A stretch of 6,575 nt of DNA from Actinomycetes bacterium (GCA_030597945.1 JAUVQW010000063.1:1-6575), one strand, 5' to 3'; positions 1 through 6,534 are shown, counted from the stretch's first letter. Numbers and translations: made by a program. Notes: generated from the sequence alone by a model not told the origin.

Positions 1-290
1 CTTAATATATCTATTTGTTCCTGGATCGTGCTATAAAAACTTAAGTCTCCGCAGTGAAGCCTAGCCACATCTTTACCTTCACTTTTAGCGCTTTTGTATA
101 TATCCGCCACTTCATCCAAGCTTAACGAAGCGCTGTCATGAGTGATCGCAGCTTCATTTAACTCTAATATTTCATGGTTGATGAGCGAACCTGCATATAT
201 GATCACATCAGTTTTTTCAATTATTTTTTTTGCTTTTACAGTTATAAGTTCAGGGTCTCCCGGACCGGCTCCTATCAAATGGACTATCAC
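1..290 (-). CDS. cbiF: Cobalt-precorrin-4 C11-methyltransferase CbiF, N-terminal part (cut by window edge)
   Basis: The enzyme transfers a methyl group from S-adenosylmethionine to C11 of cobalt-precorrin-4 in the anaerobic corrin pathway; it is cytoplasmic. Only the first 96 codons are present. Visible family features are the N-terminal glycine-rich motif GAGPGDPELITVKA (residues 7-20), the YAGSLIN segment (32-38) that is characteristic of CbiF/CobM within the tetrapyrrole methylase family, and the RLHCGDLSFYSTIQEQ segment (77-92), which matches the usual RLHTGDPSLYGAIQEQ. The GDP proline is replaced by leucine (L83), which is unusual. Start: GTG at 288-290, overlapping the CbiL stop as GTGA, with AAGGAG eight bases upstream inside the end of cbiL. 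It was found by translating the minus strand left of cbiL. Identity is strong; the rest of the gene, about 150 residues, lies beyond position 1. Confidence 0.9.
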   Translation of the reverse strand, partial: MIVHLIGAGPGDPELITVKAKKIIEKTDVIIYAGSLINHEILELNEAAITHDSASLSLDEVADIYKSAKSEGKDVARLHCGDLSFYSTIQEQIDIL

Positions 291-1006
291 TGATCAAACT
301 CCTTCTTGATTATCGCGGTCGAGAAATAGCCTAGATTCTCGTTATGTTTAGCTTCGCTCATGTCTTTTAATATGATTTCTTCAGGAAGGCCTACTGATTT
401 GATGATGATGCAAGTCTTCTCCAACCCCTTACTTTCCACCAGTTCTAATAACTTTTCTAAGTGTCTTCCGATTTTGAGTATGACAATCGTATCAAAGTCA
501 TCTATTGTCCTCGCCATTTTTTCATGGTCGTCATCCATCGGAATAATAGCTACTTTTTGTCTTCCCTCCGCCAGGGTGACACCAGCAGCAGCCGCACAAG
601 CAAAAGGCGAACTGACACCGGGAATGACTTCTATCACAGCGTCCTTATCTATTTTTTTAAGTGATTTGGAAAGATATGAAAAAGTACTGTATAAAGAAGG
701 GTCTCCAAGTGTTAAAAAGGCTATGTCTTGGCCTTTCATCAATTTATCATTTATCTGAGTCGCCGCTTTTTTCCAATTTTCGTCTAATACCGTCGCATCC
801 TTAGTCATCGGGAAAGTAAGCTCTATGACTTTTTGATCGTCATTCAAAAAATCAAAAGCTATTGTTTCCGCCAAGCTTTCCGCTTTCTCGCTCGAGCGGG
901 GGACAAATATATGATCGACGCTTTTAATCGTCTTAGCCCCCTTTAATGTAATAAAATCGGGATCTCCTGAACCTATCCCTATTCCATACAGCTTTCCCTT
1001 ACCCAT
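287..1006 (-). CDS. cbiL: Cobalt-factor II C20-methyltransferase CbiL
   Basis: CbiL methylates C20 of cobalt-factor II (cobalt-sirohydrochlorin) with S-adenosylmethionine, the first methylation after cobalt insertion. The 239-residue product has the usual length. Tetrapyrrole methylase motifs run in order: GIGIGSGDPDFITLKG (8-23), the VP segment at 35-36, LTLGDPSLYSTFSYL (98-112), VIPGVSSPFACAAAAGVTLAEG (127-148), and the late ENLGYFSTAIIKK (223-235). The LTLGDP.xYST form and the late PYFST-like motif separate CbiL/CobI from the other methylases. In the first loop, serine 13 stands where most relatives have proline (GPGDP). The ATG at 1004-1006 has a GGAAGG-like ribosome site about seven bases upstream and overlaps the end of cbiE by eight bases. 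The aerobic homologue CobI uses precorrin-2; the neighbouring CbiX, CbiD and CbiA argue for the cobalt-containing substrate. Confidence 0.93.
   Translation of the reverse strand: MGKGKLYGIGIGSGDPDFITLKGAKTIKSVDHIFVPRSSEKAESLAETIAFDFLNDDQKVIELTFPMTKDATVLDENWKKAATQINDKLMKGQDIAFLTLGDPSLYSTFSYLSKSLKKIDKDAVIEVIPGVSSPFACAAAAGVTLAEGRQKVAIIPMDDDHEKMARTIDDFDTIVILKIGRHLEKLLELVESKGLEKTCIIIKSVGLPEEIILKDMSEAKHNENLGYFSTAIIKKEFDQ
299..304 (-). promoter_or_regulatory. Ribosome binding site of cbiF
   Basis: AAGGAG on the minus strand, eight bases before the GTG start of cbiF. It lies within the last codons of cbiL and supports the GTG start and translational coupling through the GTGA overlap. Confidence 0.8.
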
Positions 1007-1649
1007 GCATCTGCCTTCCGTCAGTTATGTTAAGTAAAATAACCGCCATCTCAATACCCTTTCTTTCGCCAAGCTCTTTTAATGTCATTTCTTCAACGGT
1101 TTCATCACTATATGATAGCTGCTGTCCGATGACAGCAATTCCATCATATCCTGCTGCTATCAAACTCTCTGCGATCCTGTCCGCTGTAAAATCCGGTCCA
1201 TTAAAAACTGCCAATCTCCTATTTTTTTTAGCGGCTTCGAGTAACCTATCAACCTTGCCGACTCTACCATGAAGCGATATAAAGGCCACATCGTCCCATG
1301 AGGTAAGCGACTTTGAAAAAAGTATTTGTGCCGCGCTTATGCCCGGTATAACGTCAATATACTCAGCGTCTATCTTTTCCTTTATCATCCCAAGGAGGCT
1401 AAATAGTCCCGGATCTCCTGAGACTAAAACAGCGACTTTCTCATCCTTTATCTCTTCCAATCCGTCCACTACCAACCTCATCTTTGAACTAATACTTATT
1501 TTTTTTGCCTTACTGTTTGGAAATAGATCTAGAAGACGGTCGCTCCCTATCAAAATACTGGCCTCTTTGGCTTTTGACCAAGCTATCGGGGTTATATAAT
1601 CGAGCTCTCCAGGCCCCATGCCGATGACAGTTATCACCCGCTCCCCCAT
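999..1649 (-). CDS. cbiE: Cobalt-precorrin-7 C5-methyltransferase CbiE
   Basis: CbiE methylates C5 of cobalt-precorrin-7 with S-adenosylmethionine, late in corrin ring formation. The 216-residue product is the stand-alone CbiE domain with no CbiT domain attached. Motifs: VIGMGPGELDYITP (8-21), IGSDRLLDLF (34-43), LVSGDPGLFSLL (75-86), DVIPGISAAQILFSKSLTSW (99-118) and DVAFISLHGR (120-129), the last two being typical of CbiE. The ATG at 1647-1649 has only a weak AAGAGA-like site and gives a 16-base overlap with cbiD. An alternative GTG at 1635-1637 would give the compact GTGA overlap seen at cbiA and cbiF, with GGGGGAG three bases before it; the first motif is kept either way. CbiT, the decarboxylating C15 methylase that often sits beside or is fused to CbiE, is absent here because the cbiE stop runs directly into cbiL. 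Confidence 0.92.
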   Translation of the reverse strand: MGERVITVIGMGPGELDYITPIAWSKAKEASILIGSDRLLDLFPNSKAKKISISSKMRLVVDGLEEIKDEKVAVLVSGDPGLFSLLGMIKEKIDAEYIDVIPGISAAQILFSKSLTSWDDVAFISLHGRVGKVDRLLEAAKKNRRLAVFNGPDFTADRIAESLIAAGYDGIAVIGQQLSYSDETVEEMTLKELGERKGIEMAVILLNITDGRQMHG

Positions 1650-2737
1650 TTCGAAGGTCTCTTTAATATTTCTCTTACCTCATCTTGGCATCCTACTATT
1701 CTGCCGCTAAGATCAGTAATAGCTACAGATACCTTCATCGACCTTCCTGTATGATAATACAGTCTATCTCCTGCGTATTCTGACACTTTATCAATTATGA
1801 CCTTGCCTTTATTACCCAAGATACCGAGGGCTGCTTCACCGCTCTTCGCAGTTTTAAGTCTTAGAATCTTTGGCTCCGGGAGCCCTTCCTCTTCTGCAAG
1901 GGTGGTCAAGATAGACAAGTTTTGCTTAGTTCTCTTGCTATGGGTGTCAAGATGGCCGTCGGCTATCTTTATCACTTTTCCAAGGTGGCCGATTAAAAAT
2001 ACCTCTTCTACTTTCCTTTTAACGCATGCATCCAGAATAAATCCTACGAAATTACTCATCTGTATTATCTGCCTCTTACTAAATCCATTATTGCAGGCTG
2101 CTCTTTCGCCAAGGTTTCCGAATGTTAAGACTAATTTTTTATATCCGGCAGCAAGCGACATATCTACCTGGGGCAACAATGATTCCTTCCAACTATCGTC
2201 CGACATTGGCCTGACTATTCCAGTAGTACCAATTATTGAGACGCCACCGACGATGCCCAGTTTCGGATTGAAAGTTTTTTTAGCTATTTCCTCACCGTTG
2301 TGGACAGCGACAGTCAACTCGAGAGACCTTTCCGCTTTAGATGTTTTTTTTAATTTGTTTACACCGGAAGCTATCATCTGTAAAGGTACTGGATTGATAG
2401 CTGGCTTTCCTACTGGTACTTGCAGTCCCGGCAAGGTGACCGTACCGACACCAGTGCCACCTTTAATGACAATCCCATCCTTGGTCTCTCTGTCTAAAAA
2501 CCTGGTTGTAACTGAAATCTCTATACCATTAGTTACATCGCTATCTTTGTTTTGTTTCTTCGTAACTAGGCTATATGCTGAGTTATCGCCGGCTTTGACT
2601 GAAGATATTTCTATAATGGCTTTTTCACCGCCGGGAAGCGCGACGATCTCTTCTTTTTTCTTTTCCCTATACAAAAGCATTCGAGCAGCGGCTATAGATG
2701 CGGCGGCGGCATAGACGCCCGTCGTATACCCGGTCAA
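1634..2737 (-). CDS. cbiD: Cobalt-precorrin-5B C1-methyltransferase CbiD
   Basis: CbiD methylates C1 of cobalt-precorrin-5B, in the ring-contraction part of the anaerobic pathway, and is specific to that pathway. Family blocks are clear: TGYTTGVYAAAA (2-13), GVGTVTLPGLQVPVGKPAIN (96-115), IIGTTGIVRPMS (168-179), MSNFVGFILD (227-236), and LIGHLGKVIKIADGHLDTHS (248-267). Two blocks deviate: the usual TTGxCAAAA cysteine is tyrosine 9, and the usual KDAGDDPDVTNG reads KKQNKDSDVTNG (60-71). The listed start is a TTG at 2735-2737 with no ribosome site at a useful distance. The frame stays open upstream to a TAA at 2795-2797. An ATA at 2765-2767, eight bases after AAGGGG, would add ten residues and give an N-terminus of normal family length, so the true start is uncertain. 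Downstream it overlaps cbiE by 16 bases. Confidence 0.92.
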   Translation of the reverse strand: MTGYTTGVYAAAASIAAARMLLYREKKKEEIVALPGGEKAIIEISSVKAGDNSAYSLVTKKQNKDSDVTNGIEISVTTRFLDRETKDGIVIKGGTGVGTVTLPGLQVPVGKPAINPVPLQMIASGVNKLKKTSKAERSLELTVAVHNGEEIAKKTFNPKLGIVGGVSIIGTTGIVRPMSDDSWKESLLPQVDMSLAAGYKKLVLTFGNLGERAACNNGFSKRQIIQMSNFVGFILDACVKRKVEEVFLIGHLGKVIKIADGHLDTHSKRTKQNLSILTTLAEEEGLPEPKILRLKTAKSGEAALGILGNKGKVIIDKVSEYAGDRLYYHTGRSMKVSVAITDLSGRIVGCQDEVREILKRPSKWGSG

Positions 2738-2833
2738 AGTCTTTATATTAAGCTCAGATCCTTTTATTTCTTTTTCCCCTTTTTTAATTAGCGGTTAAAG
2801 ACACCTTCACTTCATCAATAGCAGCTTCCTGCT
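2738..2833 (-). other. Gap between the CbtB-like gene and cbiD
   Basis: About 96 bases, the longest gap in the cluster. Next to the CbtB-like stop is a short hairpin on the minus strand, AGCAGGAAGCTGCT (2820-2833; five-base-pair stem, loop GAAG), with no T run after it. Further on is a purine-rich stretch with two ribosome-site-like sequences. I see no convincing promoter pair and no riboswitch. The part nearest cbiD (2738-2767) may be coding if cbiD starts at the ATA. Confidence 0.6.
2776..2781 (-). promoter_or_regulatory. Candidate ribosome binding site for an extended cbiD
   Basis: AAGGGG on the minus strand inside a purine-rich stretch (2759-2785). It stands eight bases before an in-frame ATA codon at 2765-2767 and about 38 bases before the TTG at 2737, so it fits the ATA and not the TTG. 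A second purine site, AAAGGA at 2759-2764, is 21 bases from the TTG, also too far. Which codon is used cannot be decided from sequence alone. Confidence 0.4.
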
Positions 2834-3013
2834 TTAGTGGCAGGATAGACCGATAGAATGTCTTAGTTCATGAAACGTATCATGGGCAATAGGTAGTTGG
2901 TTAAAACCAACAACATATCCGGAGAATGCTATTATCGCCAACATCGATAAAGTAAAAACCATCTTTCTATCTGTTAATAGGACAGCCATAAATGTAAGTT
3001 TATTTTTCTCCAT
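2834..3013 (-). CDS. cbtB: Small CbtB-like membrane protein, proposed cobalt transport component
   Basis: A 59-codon gene in the gap between the CbiX-CbiC fusion and cbiD. It starts with ATG (3011-3013) preceded by a strong AGGAGG four bases away and ends with TAA at 2834-2836. The product has a basic N-terminus (K3, K5, R16, K17), one hydrophobic segment (about 19-37), and a tail HDTFHELRHSIGLSCH (44-59) with histidines at 44, 48, 52 and 59 and cysteine 58. One membrane helix followed by a short histidine-rich end of the form HDxxHxxRHxxGFPCH is, from my knowledge of the family, the layout of CbtB, a predicted cobalt transporter subunit found in cobalamin gene clusters; here the end reads LSCH, not FPCH. 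The charge pattern predicts the tail outside the cytoplasm. Its usual partner CbtA, with several membrane helices, is not in the window. The transport role is a prediction for the whole family. Confidence 0.8.
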   Translation of the reverse strand: MEKNKLTFMAVLLTDRKMVFTLSMLAIIAFSGYVVGFNQLPIAHDTFHELRHSIGLSCH

Positions 3014-3017
3014 AATT

Positions 3018-3023
3018 CCTCCT
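3018..3023 (-). promoter_or_regulatory. Ribosome binding site of the CbtB-like gene
   Basis: AGGAGG on the minus strand, four bases before the ATG at 3011-3013 and just after the TAA of the upstream CbiX-CbiC gene. It is the best match to the Shine-Dalgarno consensus in the window and strongly supports that the 59-codon frame is translated. Confidence 0.85.
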
Positions 3024-3026
3024 CTC

Positions 3027-4064
3027 TTAAGGTATTACTTGTTCTCTTTTTTTTAGTGCTATCTTAATAATCGCGTTTATAGATGCGGCTGCTATGGCGC
3101 TGCCGCCTCTTGTGCCTTTTACTGTAATCCAAGGTATGTCTAAGCGGATCAACCTCTCTTTAGCTTCAGCGGCGCCAACAAATCCGACCGGTGTGCCGAT
3201 GATCGCGCCGGGTCGCGCTCCGTCTCTTTCAATCAGATCACACAATTCATCCAAGGCTGTAGGCGCATTTCCTATCACAAATATCCCGCCTTTATATAAA
3301 CCGTATGCCTTTCGGATTGCTATTGCAGCTCTTGTTTTTGATGATTCCTTAGCTTTTACTTTGACATCATCATCATCAATAAAACAATGCAACGAACATC
3401 CATATTCACTAAGCCCGGTCTTATTTATCCCTGCTTTTACCATATTCACATCTGCTATAACCGGGCTTCCCTCGACCATTGCCTGGACAATATCATTTGC
3501 GAGCGGACCGACCACTATATTTTTCTCTATCCCAATATCTCCGCTGGCATGAATGATCCTGCTCTTTACCTCATTTATTAAATCTCCGCTACCAAGGTCC
3601 GGGCGATTTCTAAGAATGATCTCAAAGCTTTTTGCCTCAATCTCATGAGGTAACAAGTCCTCGAATTCTTCTCTTTTTTGATCGTTACGGATCTGGCTTT
3701 CTATCCTGTCTTTGACGACTCCGATTATCGATGGATCCGCTCCCAGGTGGCCAGTGAGGACTATCTCCAGATCATCATATTCTTTCTCTACCTCGTTTAT
3801 CGCTTTTGGGATGTCTTCTCTTACATGGATACCAGAGTATATAAAGAAAGGCATTACGATTATTCGCTTGACCCCGACACTTACCAATTCATCTATCGTC
3901 TCTTTAAAAGTCGGGTTATTAAATTGAAGTGAAGCTAGGCGAACCGGTATTTCAAATGCTTTATCGATTTGATCGGTTACTTCTTCCAGTGTTGATAATG
4001 CTGATGGTGACTTACTTCCATGTCCCATTATTACTACGCCTTCTCGTTTGATCGTCTTCTCCAC
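3027..4064 (-). CDS. CbiX-CbiC fusion: sirohydrochlorin cobaltochelatase and cobalt-precorrin-8 methylmutase
   Basis: A 345-residue two-domain cytoplasmic enzyme. Residues 1 to about 126 form a short CbiX-type (CbiXS) chelatase that inserts cobalt into sirohydrochlorin: VVIMGHGSKSP (10-20) carries metal-binding H15, and VMPFFIYSGIHVREDIP (70-86) carries H80. After a charged linker (about 127-136), residues 137-345 form a full-length CbiC, which moves the methyl group from C11 to C12 to give cobyrinic acid: PHEIEAKSFEII (139-150), RIIHASGD (169-176) with catalytic H172, VNMVKAGI, FVIGNAPTALDEL, and the GTPVGFVGAAEAKE block. There is no stop or frame change between the domains. The start is a GTG (4062-4064) overlapping the cbiA stop by one base (TAGTG), with AAAGG upstream; the first ATG (M13) falls inside the metal-binding motif and cannot be the start. 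The N-terminal domain could in principle load another metal, but the operon points to cobalt. Confidence 0.93.
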   Translation of the reverse strand: MEKTIKREGVVIMGHGSKSPSALSTLEEVTDQIDKAFEIPVRLASLQFNNPTFKETIDELVSVGVKRIIVMPFFIYSGIHVREDIPKAINEVEKEYDDLEIVLTGHLGADPSIIGVVKDRIESQIRNDQKREEFEDLLPHEIEAKSFEIILRNRPDLGSGDLINEVKSRIIHASGDIGIEKNIVVGPLANDIVQAMVEGSPVIADVNMVKAGINKTGLSEYGCSLHCFIDDDDVKVKAKESSKTRAAIAIRKAYGLYKGGIFVIGNAPTALDELCDLIERDGARPGAIIGTPVGFVGAAEAKERLIRLDIPWITVKGTRGGSAIAAASINAIIKIALKKREQVIP

Positions 4065-5434
4065 TAAATAGACCTTTCTCTATGGCTAGCACTTTTTTCT
4101 ATAAAGCTCTTGGCCCACTTGATGTCGCTTGCAAAGTGGAGATGAATATATGACGCGAGAGTGTTTTTGGTGATAAAACCTTCAAGTCCGATATCTCCTG
4201 CCACTTTGTAAGCCCTTTTTTCACTTTTTCCAAATCCGTTTACGCTAGAGTAATGAAATTCATGCCCAATGATCTTACTTCCTTTGCCTGCAAGAATATT
4301 ATCTTGAACTGTAGTAGCGCTTTTATAGCCGAGTGACTGAAGCTTGCTGTTCATTTTTGCTCTCCCTGAATATAGCCCACAAAGAGGCCAAACATTCCCA
4401 TCCTTGTCGACTATCTCATTTGAAAGATATACAAGGCCTCCACATTCGGCATATATGGGCATTCCACCGGTCGCCCTAGCTCTGATCTCCTTCATCATCT
4501 CTTTATTGGACGATAGCTCCTCGGAATAAAGTTCCGGAAAGCCGCCTCCTAAATAGATGCCATCAGTACCAACGGGAAGCGCATTGTCTTTTATAGGGCT
4601 AAAATCGACCAAGTCAGCACCAAGATCGTGCAGGATATCCAAGTTGTCTTGATAGTAAAAACTAAAGGCCTTGTCTCTGGCAACGGCTAAAACAGTCTTT
4701 GTGCTACTGTCTCCGGAAAACAAACCCTTTTTATAACTTAAGTCCCCGGCTTTCTTAGCCAGATTTTCGATCTCACTCAAATTCATTTTTTCTGAAGCGA
4801 TCAAAGACAATTGTTCCAGCTTGCCATTTACATCAATATCTTCCAATGCCGTAGTAAGGCCGAGGTGGCGTTCTTTTATACTTACAGCTTCATCTTTACT
4901 TATCGCCCCCAGGGTTTTGATGCCGGCTTTTTTTAGTGAAGAAGAAAGTATCTCAATATGGCGCTGGCTCCCTACTTTATTCAAAATAACTCCGGAAATA
5001 TCTATTCCGTTCTCGTGGGCGTCATATCCCTTTGCAACTGCAGCGACGCTCTGGCCGATACCGCTCGCGTCTATCGTCAAGATTACAGGCGCCCTAAGTA
5101 ATCTTGCGATCTCCGCGGTACTGCCTAACCCTCCAACGTGTCCATCAAAAAGGCCCATTACACCCTCTATTACGGCGATGTCAGCTCCATGACAGGCGTT
5201 ATCAAATATCTCAAGCAGACTATTCTCATCTATTAGATGACCGTCAAGGTTTCTGGATTGCCTACCGGTTGCTATGTTGTGAAATCCTGCATCTATATAG
5301 TCTGGCCCCACTTTAAAAGGTTGGACTTTCATGCCCATTTGACTTAGGGCCGCCATTATTGATATCGACACAGTGGTCTTTCCAACACCACTGGCAGTAC
5401 CGGCGATCACTATCCTTGGAATTTTTATGCTCAC
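4064..5434 (-). CDS. cbiA: Cobyrinic acid a,c-diamide synthase CbiA
   Basis: CbiA amidates the a and c acetate side chains of cobyrinic acid, using ATP and ammonia from glutamine. The 456-residue product matches the family. The N-terminal ATP-binding domain has the P-loop AGTASGVGKTT (11-21), the VGPDYIDAGFHNIATGRQSR block (42-61), and IEGVMGLFDG (89-98). The C-terminal glutamine amidotransferase domain has YLGGGFPELY (294-303), the nucleophile C331 in YAECGGLVYL (328-337), GHEFHYS (390-396), and the YIHLHF end with H431 and H433. CobQ/CbiP shares the fold, but the P-loop form and the DAGFHNIATGR block are those of CbiA/CobB. The GTG start (5432-5434) overlaps the cobD stop as GTGA, with AAGGA seven bases upstream. 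Its position between cobD and the CbiC-containing fusion fits, as it acts on the CbiC product. Confidence 0.95.
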   Translation of the reverse strand: MSIKIPRIVIAGTASGVGKTTVSISIMAALSQMGMKVQPFKVGPDYIDAGFHNIATGRQSRNLDGHLIDENSLLEIFDNACHGADIAVIEGVMGLFDGHVGGLGSTAEIARLLRAPVILTIDASGIGQSVAAVAKGYDAHENGIDISGVILNKVGSQRHIEILSSSLKKAGIKTLGAISKDEAVSIKERHLGLTTALEDIDVNGKLEQLSLIASEKMNLSEIENLAKKAGDLSYKKGLFSGDSSTKTVLAVARDKAFSFYYQDNLDILHDLGADLVDFSPIKDNALPVGTDGIYLGGGFPELYSEELSSNKEMMKEIRARATGGMPIYAECGGLVYLSNEIVDKDGNVWPLCGLYSGRAKMNSKLQSLGYKSATTVQDNILAGKGSKIIGHEFHYSSVNGFGKSEKRAYKVAGDIGLEGFITKNTLASYIHLHFASDIKWAKSFIEKSASHRERSI

Positions 5435-6534
5435 TTCAATATCCTTTTTAAAATATCTGACAGAATATTGTTGTCTTCACTTTTTCTTATCCCGATCCTA
5501 AAATAGGTCTCATCAAGGTAGACGAAATCATCCGCCTCCCTTATTAGAATAGCTTCCTTCGCAAGGTAGTTCTGAATTTTTCTGCTGTTCCACCCGTTTC
5601 TGGTAGTCTTCAGCAACAAGAAATTGGCGCAACTTGGAAAGGCATGAATACCGCTTATGCCACGTAGGTCTTTCATTAGATCTTCTCTTAGGCTCTTAAT
5701 CGCTTTCTTTGAAACGGAAATAAATTCTTTATCGGTAACCGCTTCGATTGTCGCGGCGCTCGCGATGCTACTTACGGTCCAGGGAGGGTTTTTGCGTTCG
5801 AGGTCGGAAACAACGTTTTTCTCCGCTATCAAGTATCCGATACGCAGGCCCGCAAGAGAGAAAAATTTTCCCATAGAGCGGAGAACGATCAATCTATCAT
5901 CATACATCGCTTTAGAGATCACAGATAATTCATCGCCACAGAAATCCATAAATGCTTCATCCACTATTATCCGTGATTTTAAAGCGATATTTTTAAGAGA
6001 CAATATCTCTTCTGCGCTGAGAAGGCTTCCCGTGGGGTTATTAGGATTACATATGAAAATCATATCCGCATCGATCAGTTCATCTCGGTTGCCCTCTATA
6101 TTAAGGCTAAAGTCGGAGCCTAACGATAAGTGGACAACGTCTCCATTAATAGAAAGGGCGGCCCTTTCATATTCAGAAAAAGTCGGTGAAAATACTATAG
6201 CCTTTTTGGGCTTAAAGTGATTTACCAATAGATAGATAAGATTGACGGAACCGTTTCCAAGCAAGACATTACCTGCCTGGACACCAACATAATCCGCCAC
6301 CACTTGCCTAGGCACATCACCATCATCTGGATATCTGTTTATCCTGTCCATCTCATCGTCTAAGACATTTCTAATTCCTTTAGGGGGACCGATCGGACTT
6401 ATATTGGAGCTATAATCGATCACATCATCAACTGCTAGTGAATATTTTTTTGCAAAATCCATTACTCTGCCGCCGTGGAGATTAGGCTTATCGATTGTTG
6501 ATACCGGATCAGAAGAGAGTCGCAAAGTCGCCAT
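5431..6534 (-). CDS. cobD: Threonine-phosphate decarboxylase CobD (HisC-like, PLP-dependent)
   Basis: This fold-type I aminotransferase relative decarboxylates L-threonine O-3-phosphate to (R)-1-amino-2-propanol phosphate, the linker attached to cobyric acid by CbiB. Numbering from the ATG, motifs are LHGG (19-22), DYSSNISPIGPP (40-51), GNGSVNLIYLL (93-103), CNPNNPTG (162-169), DEAFMDF (192-198), SMGKFFSLAGLRIGY (220-234) with PLP lysine K223, and FRIGIRKSEDN (345-355) with substrate-binding arginines. HisC (histidinol-phosphate aminotransferase) is the main alternative; the N-terminal HGG plus SNISPIGPP and the FRIGIRxxEDN ending favour CobD, as does the operon. The ATG at 6532-6534 shares one base with the upstream TGA (TGATG). 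A TTG immediately before it (6535-6537) is spaced slightly better (8 versus 11 bases) from the GGGG site at 6546-6549 and would add one residue. Confidence 0.92.
   Translation of the reverse strand: MATLRLSSDPVSTIDKPNLHGGRVMDFAKKYSLAVDDVIDYSSNISPIGPPKGIRNVLDDEMDRINRYPDDGDVPRQVVADYVGVQAGNVLLGNGSVNLIYLLVNHFKPKKAIVFSPTFSEYERAALSINGDVVHLSLGSDFSLNIEGNRDELIDADMIFICNPNNPTGSLLSAEEILSLKNIALKSRIIVDEAFMDFCGDELSVISKAMYDDRLIVLRSMGKFFSLAGLRIGYLIAEKNVVSDLERKNPPWTVSSIASAATIEAVTDKEFISVSKKAIKSLREDLMKDLRGISGIHAFPSCANFLLLKTTRNGWNSRKIQNYLAKEAILIREADDFVYLDETYFRIGIRKSEDNNILSDILKRILK

Noticed and set aside
1797..2714. Long plus-strand open frame (305 codons) opposite cbiD
   Set aside because: It mirrors the CbiD coding frame, has no recognisable motif, and the opposite strand has unmistakable CbiD blocks.
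2820..2833. Possible terminator hairpin AGCAGGAAGCTGCT after the CbtB-like stop
   Set aside because: The stem is only five base pairs and no T run follows on the minus strand, so it does not look like an intrinsic terminator.
2738..2833. Possible internal promoter or cobalamin riboswitch before cbiD
   Set aside because: A TTGATG exists, but no -10-like hexamer lies 16-18 bases after it, and at about 96 bases with no recognisable B12-box the gap is too small for a cobalamin riboswitch.
2789..2866. Short open minus-strand frame overlapping the CbtB-like 3' end and running to TAA
   Set aside because: It has no ordinary start codon with a ribosome site, is about 26 codons long, and resembles nothing I know; probably chance.
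5657..6220. Plus-strand open frame (187 codons) opposite cobD
   Set aside because: It is antisense to conserved PLP-enzyme motifs and has no family features of its own.
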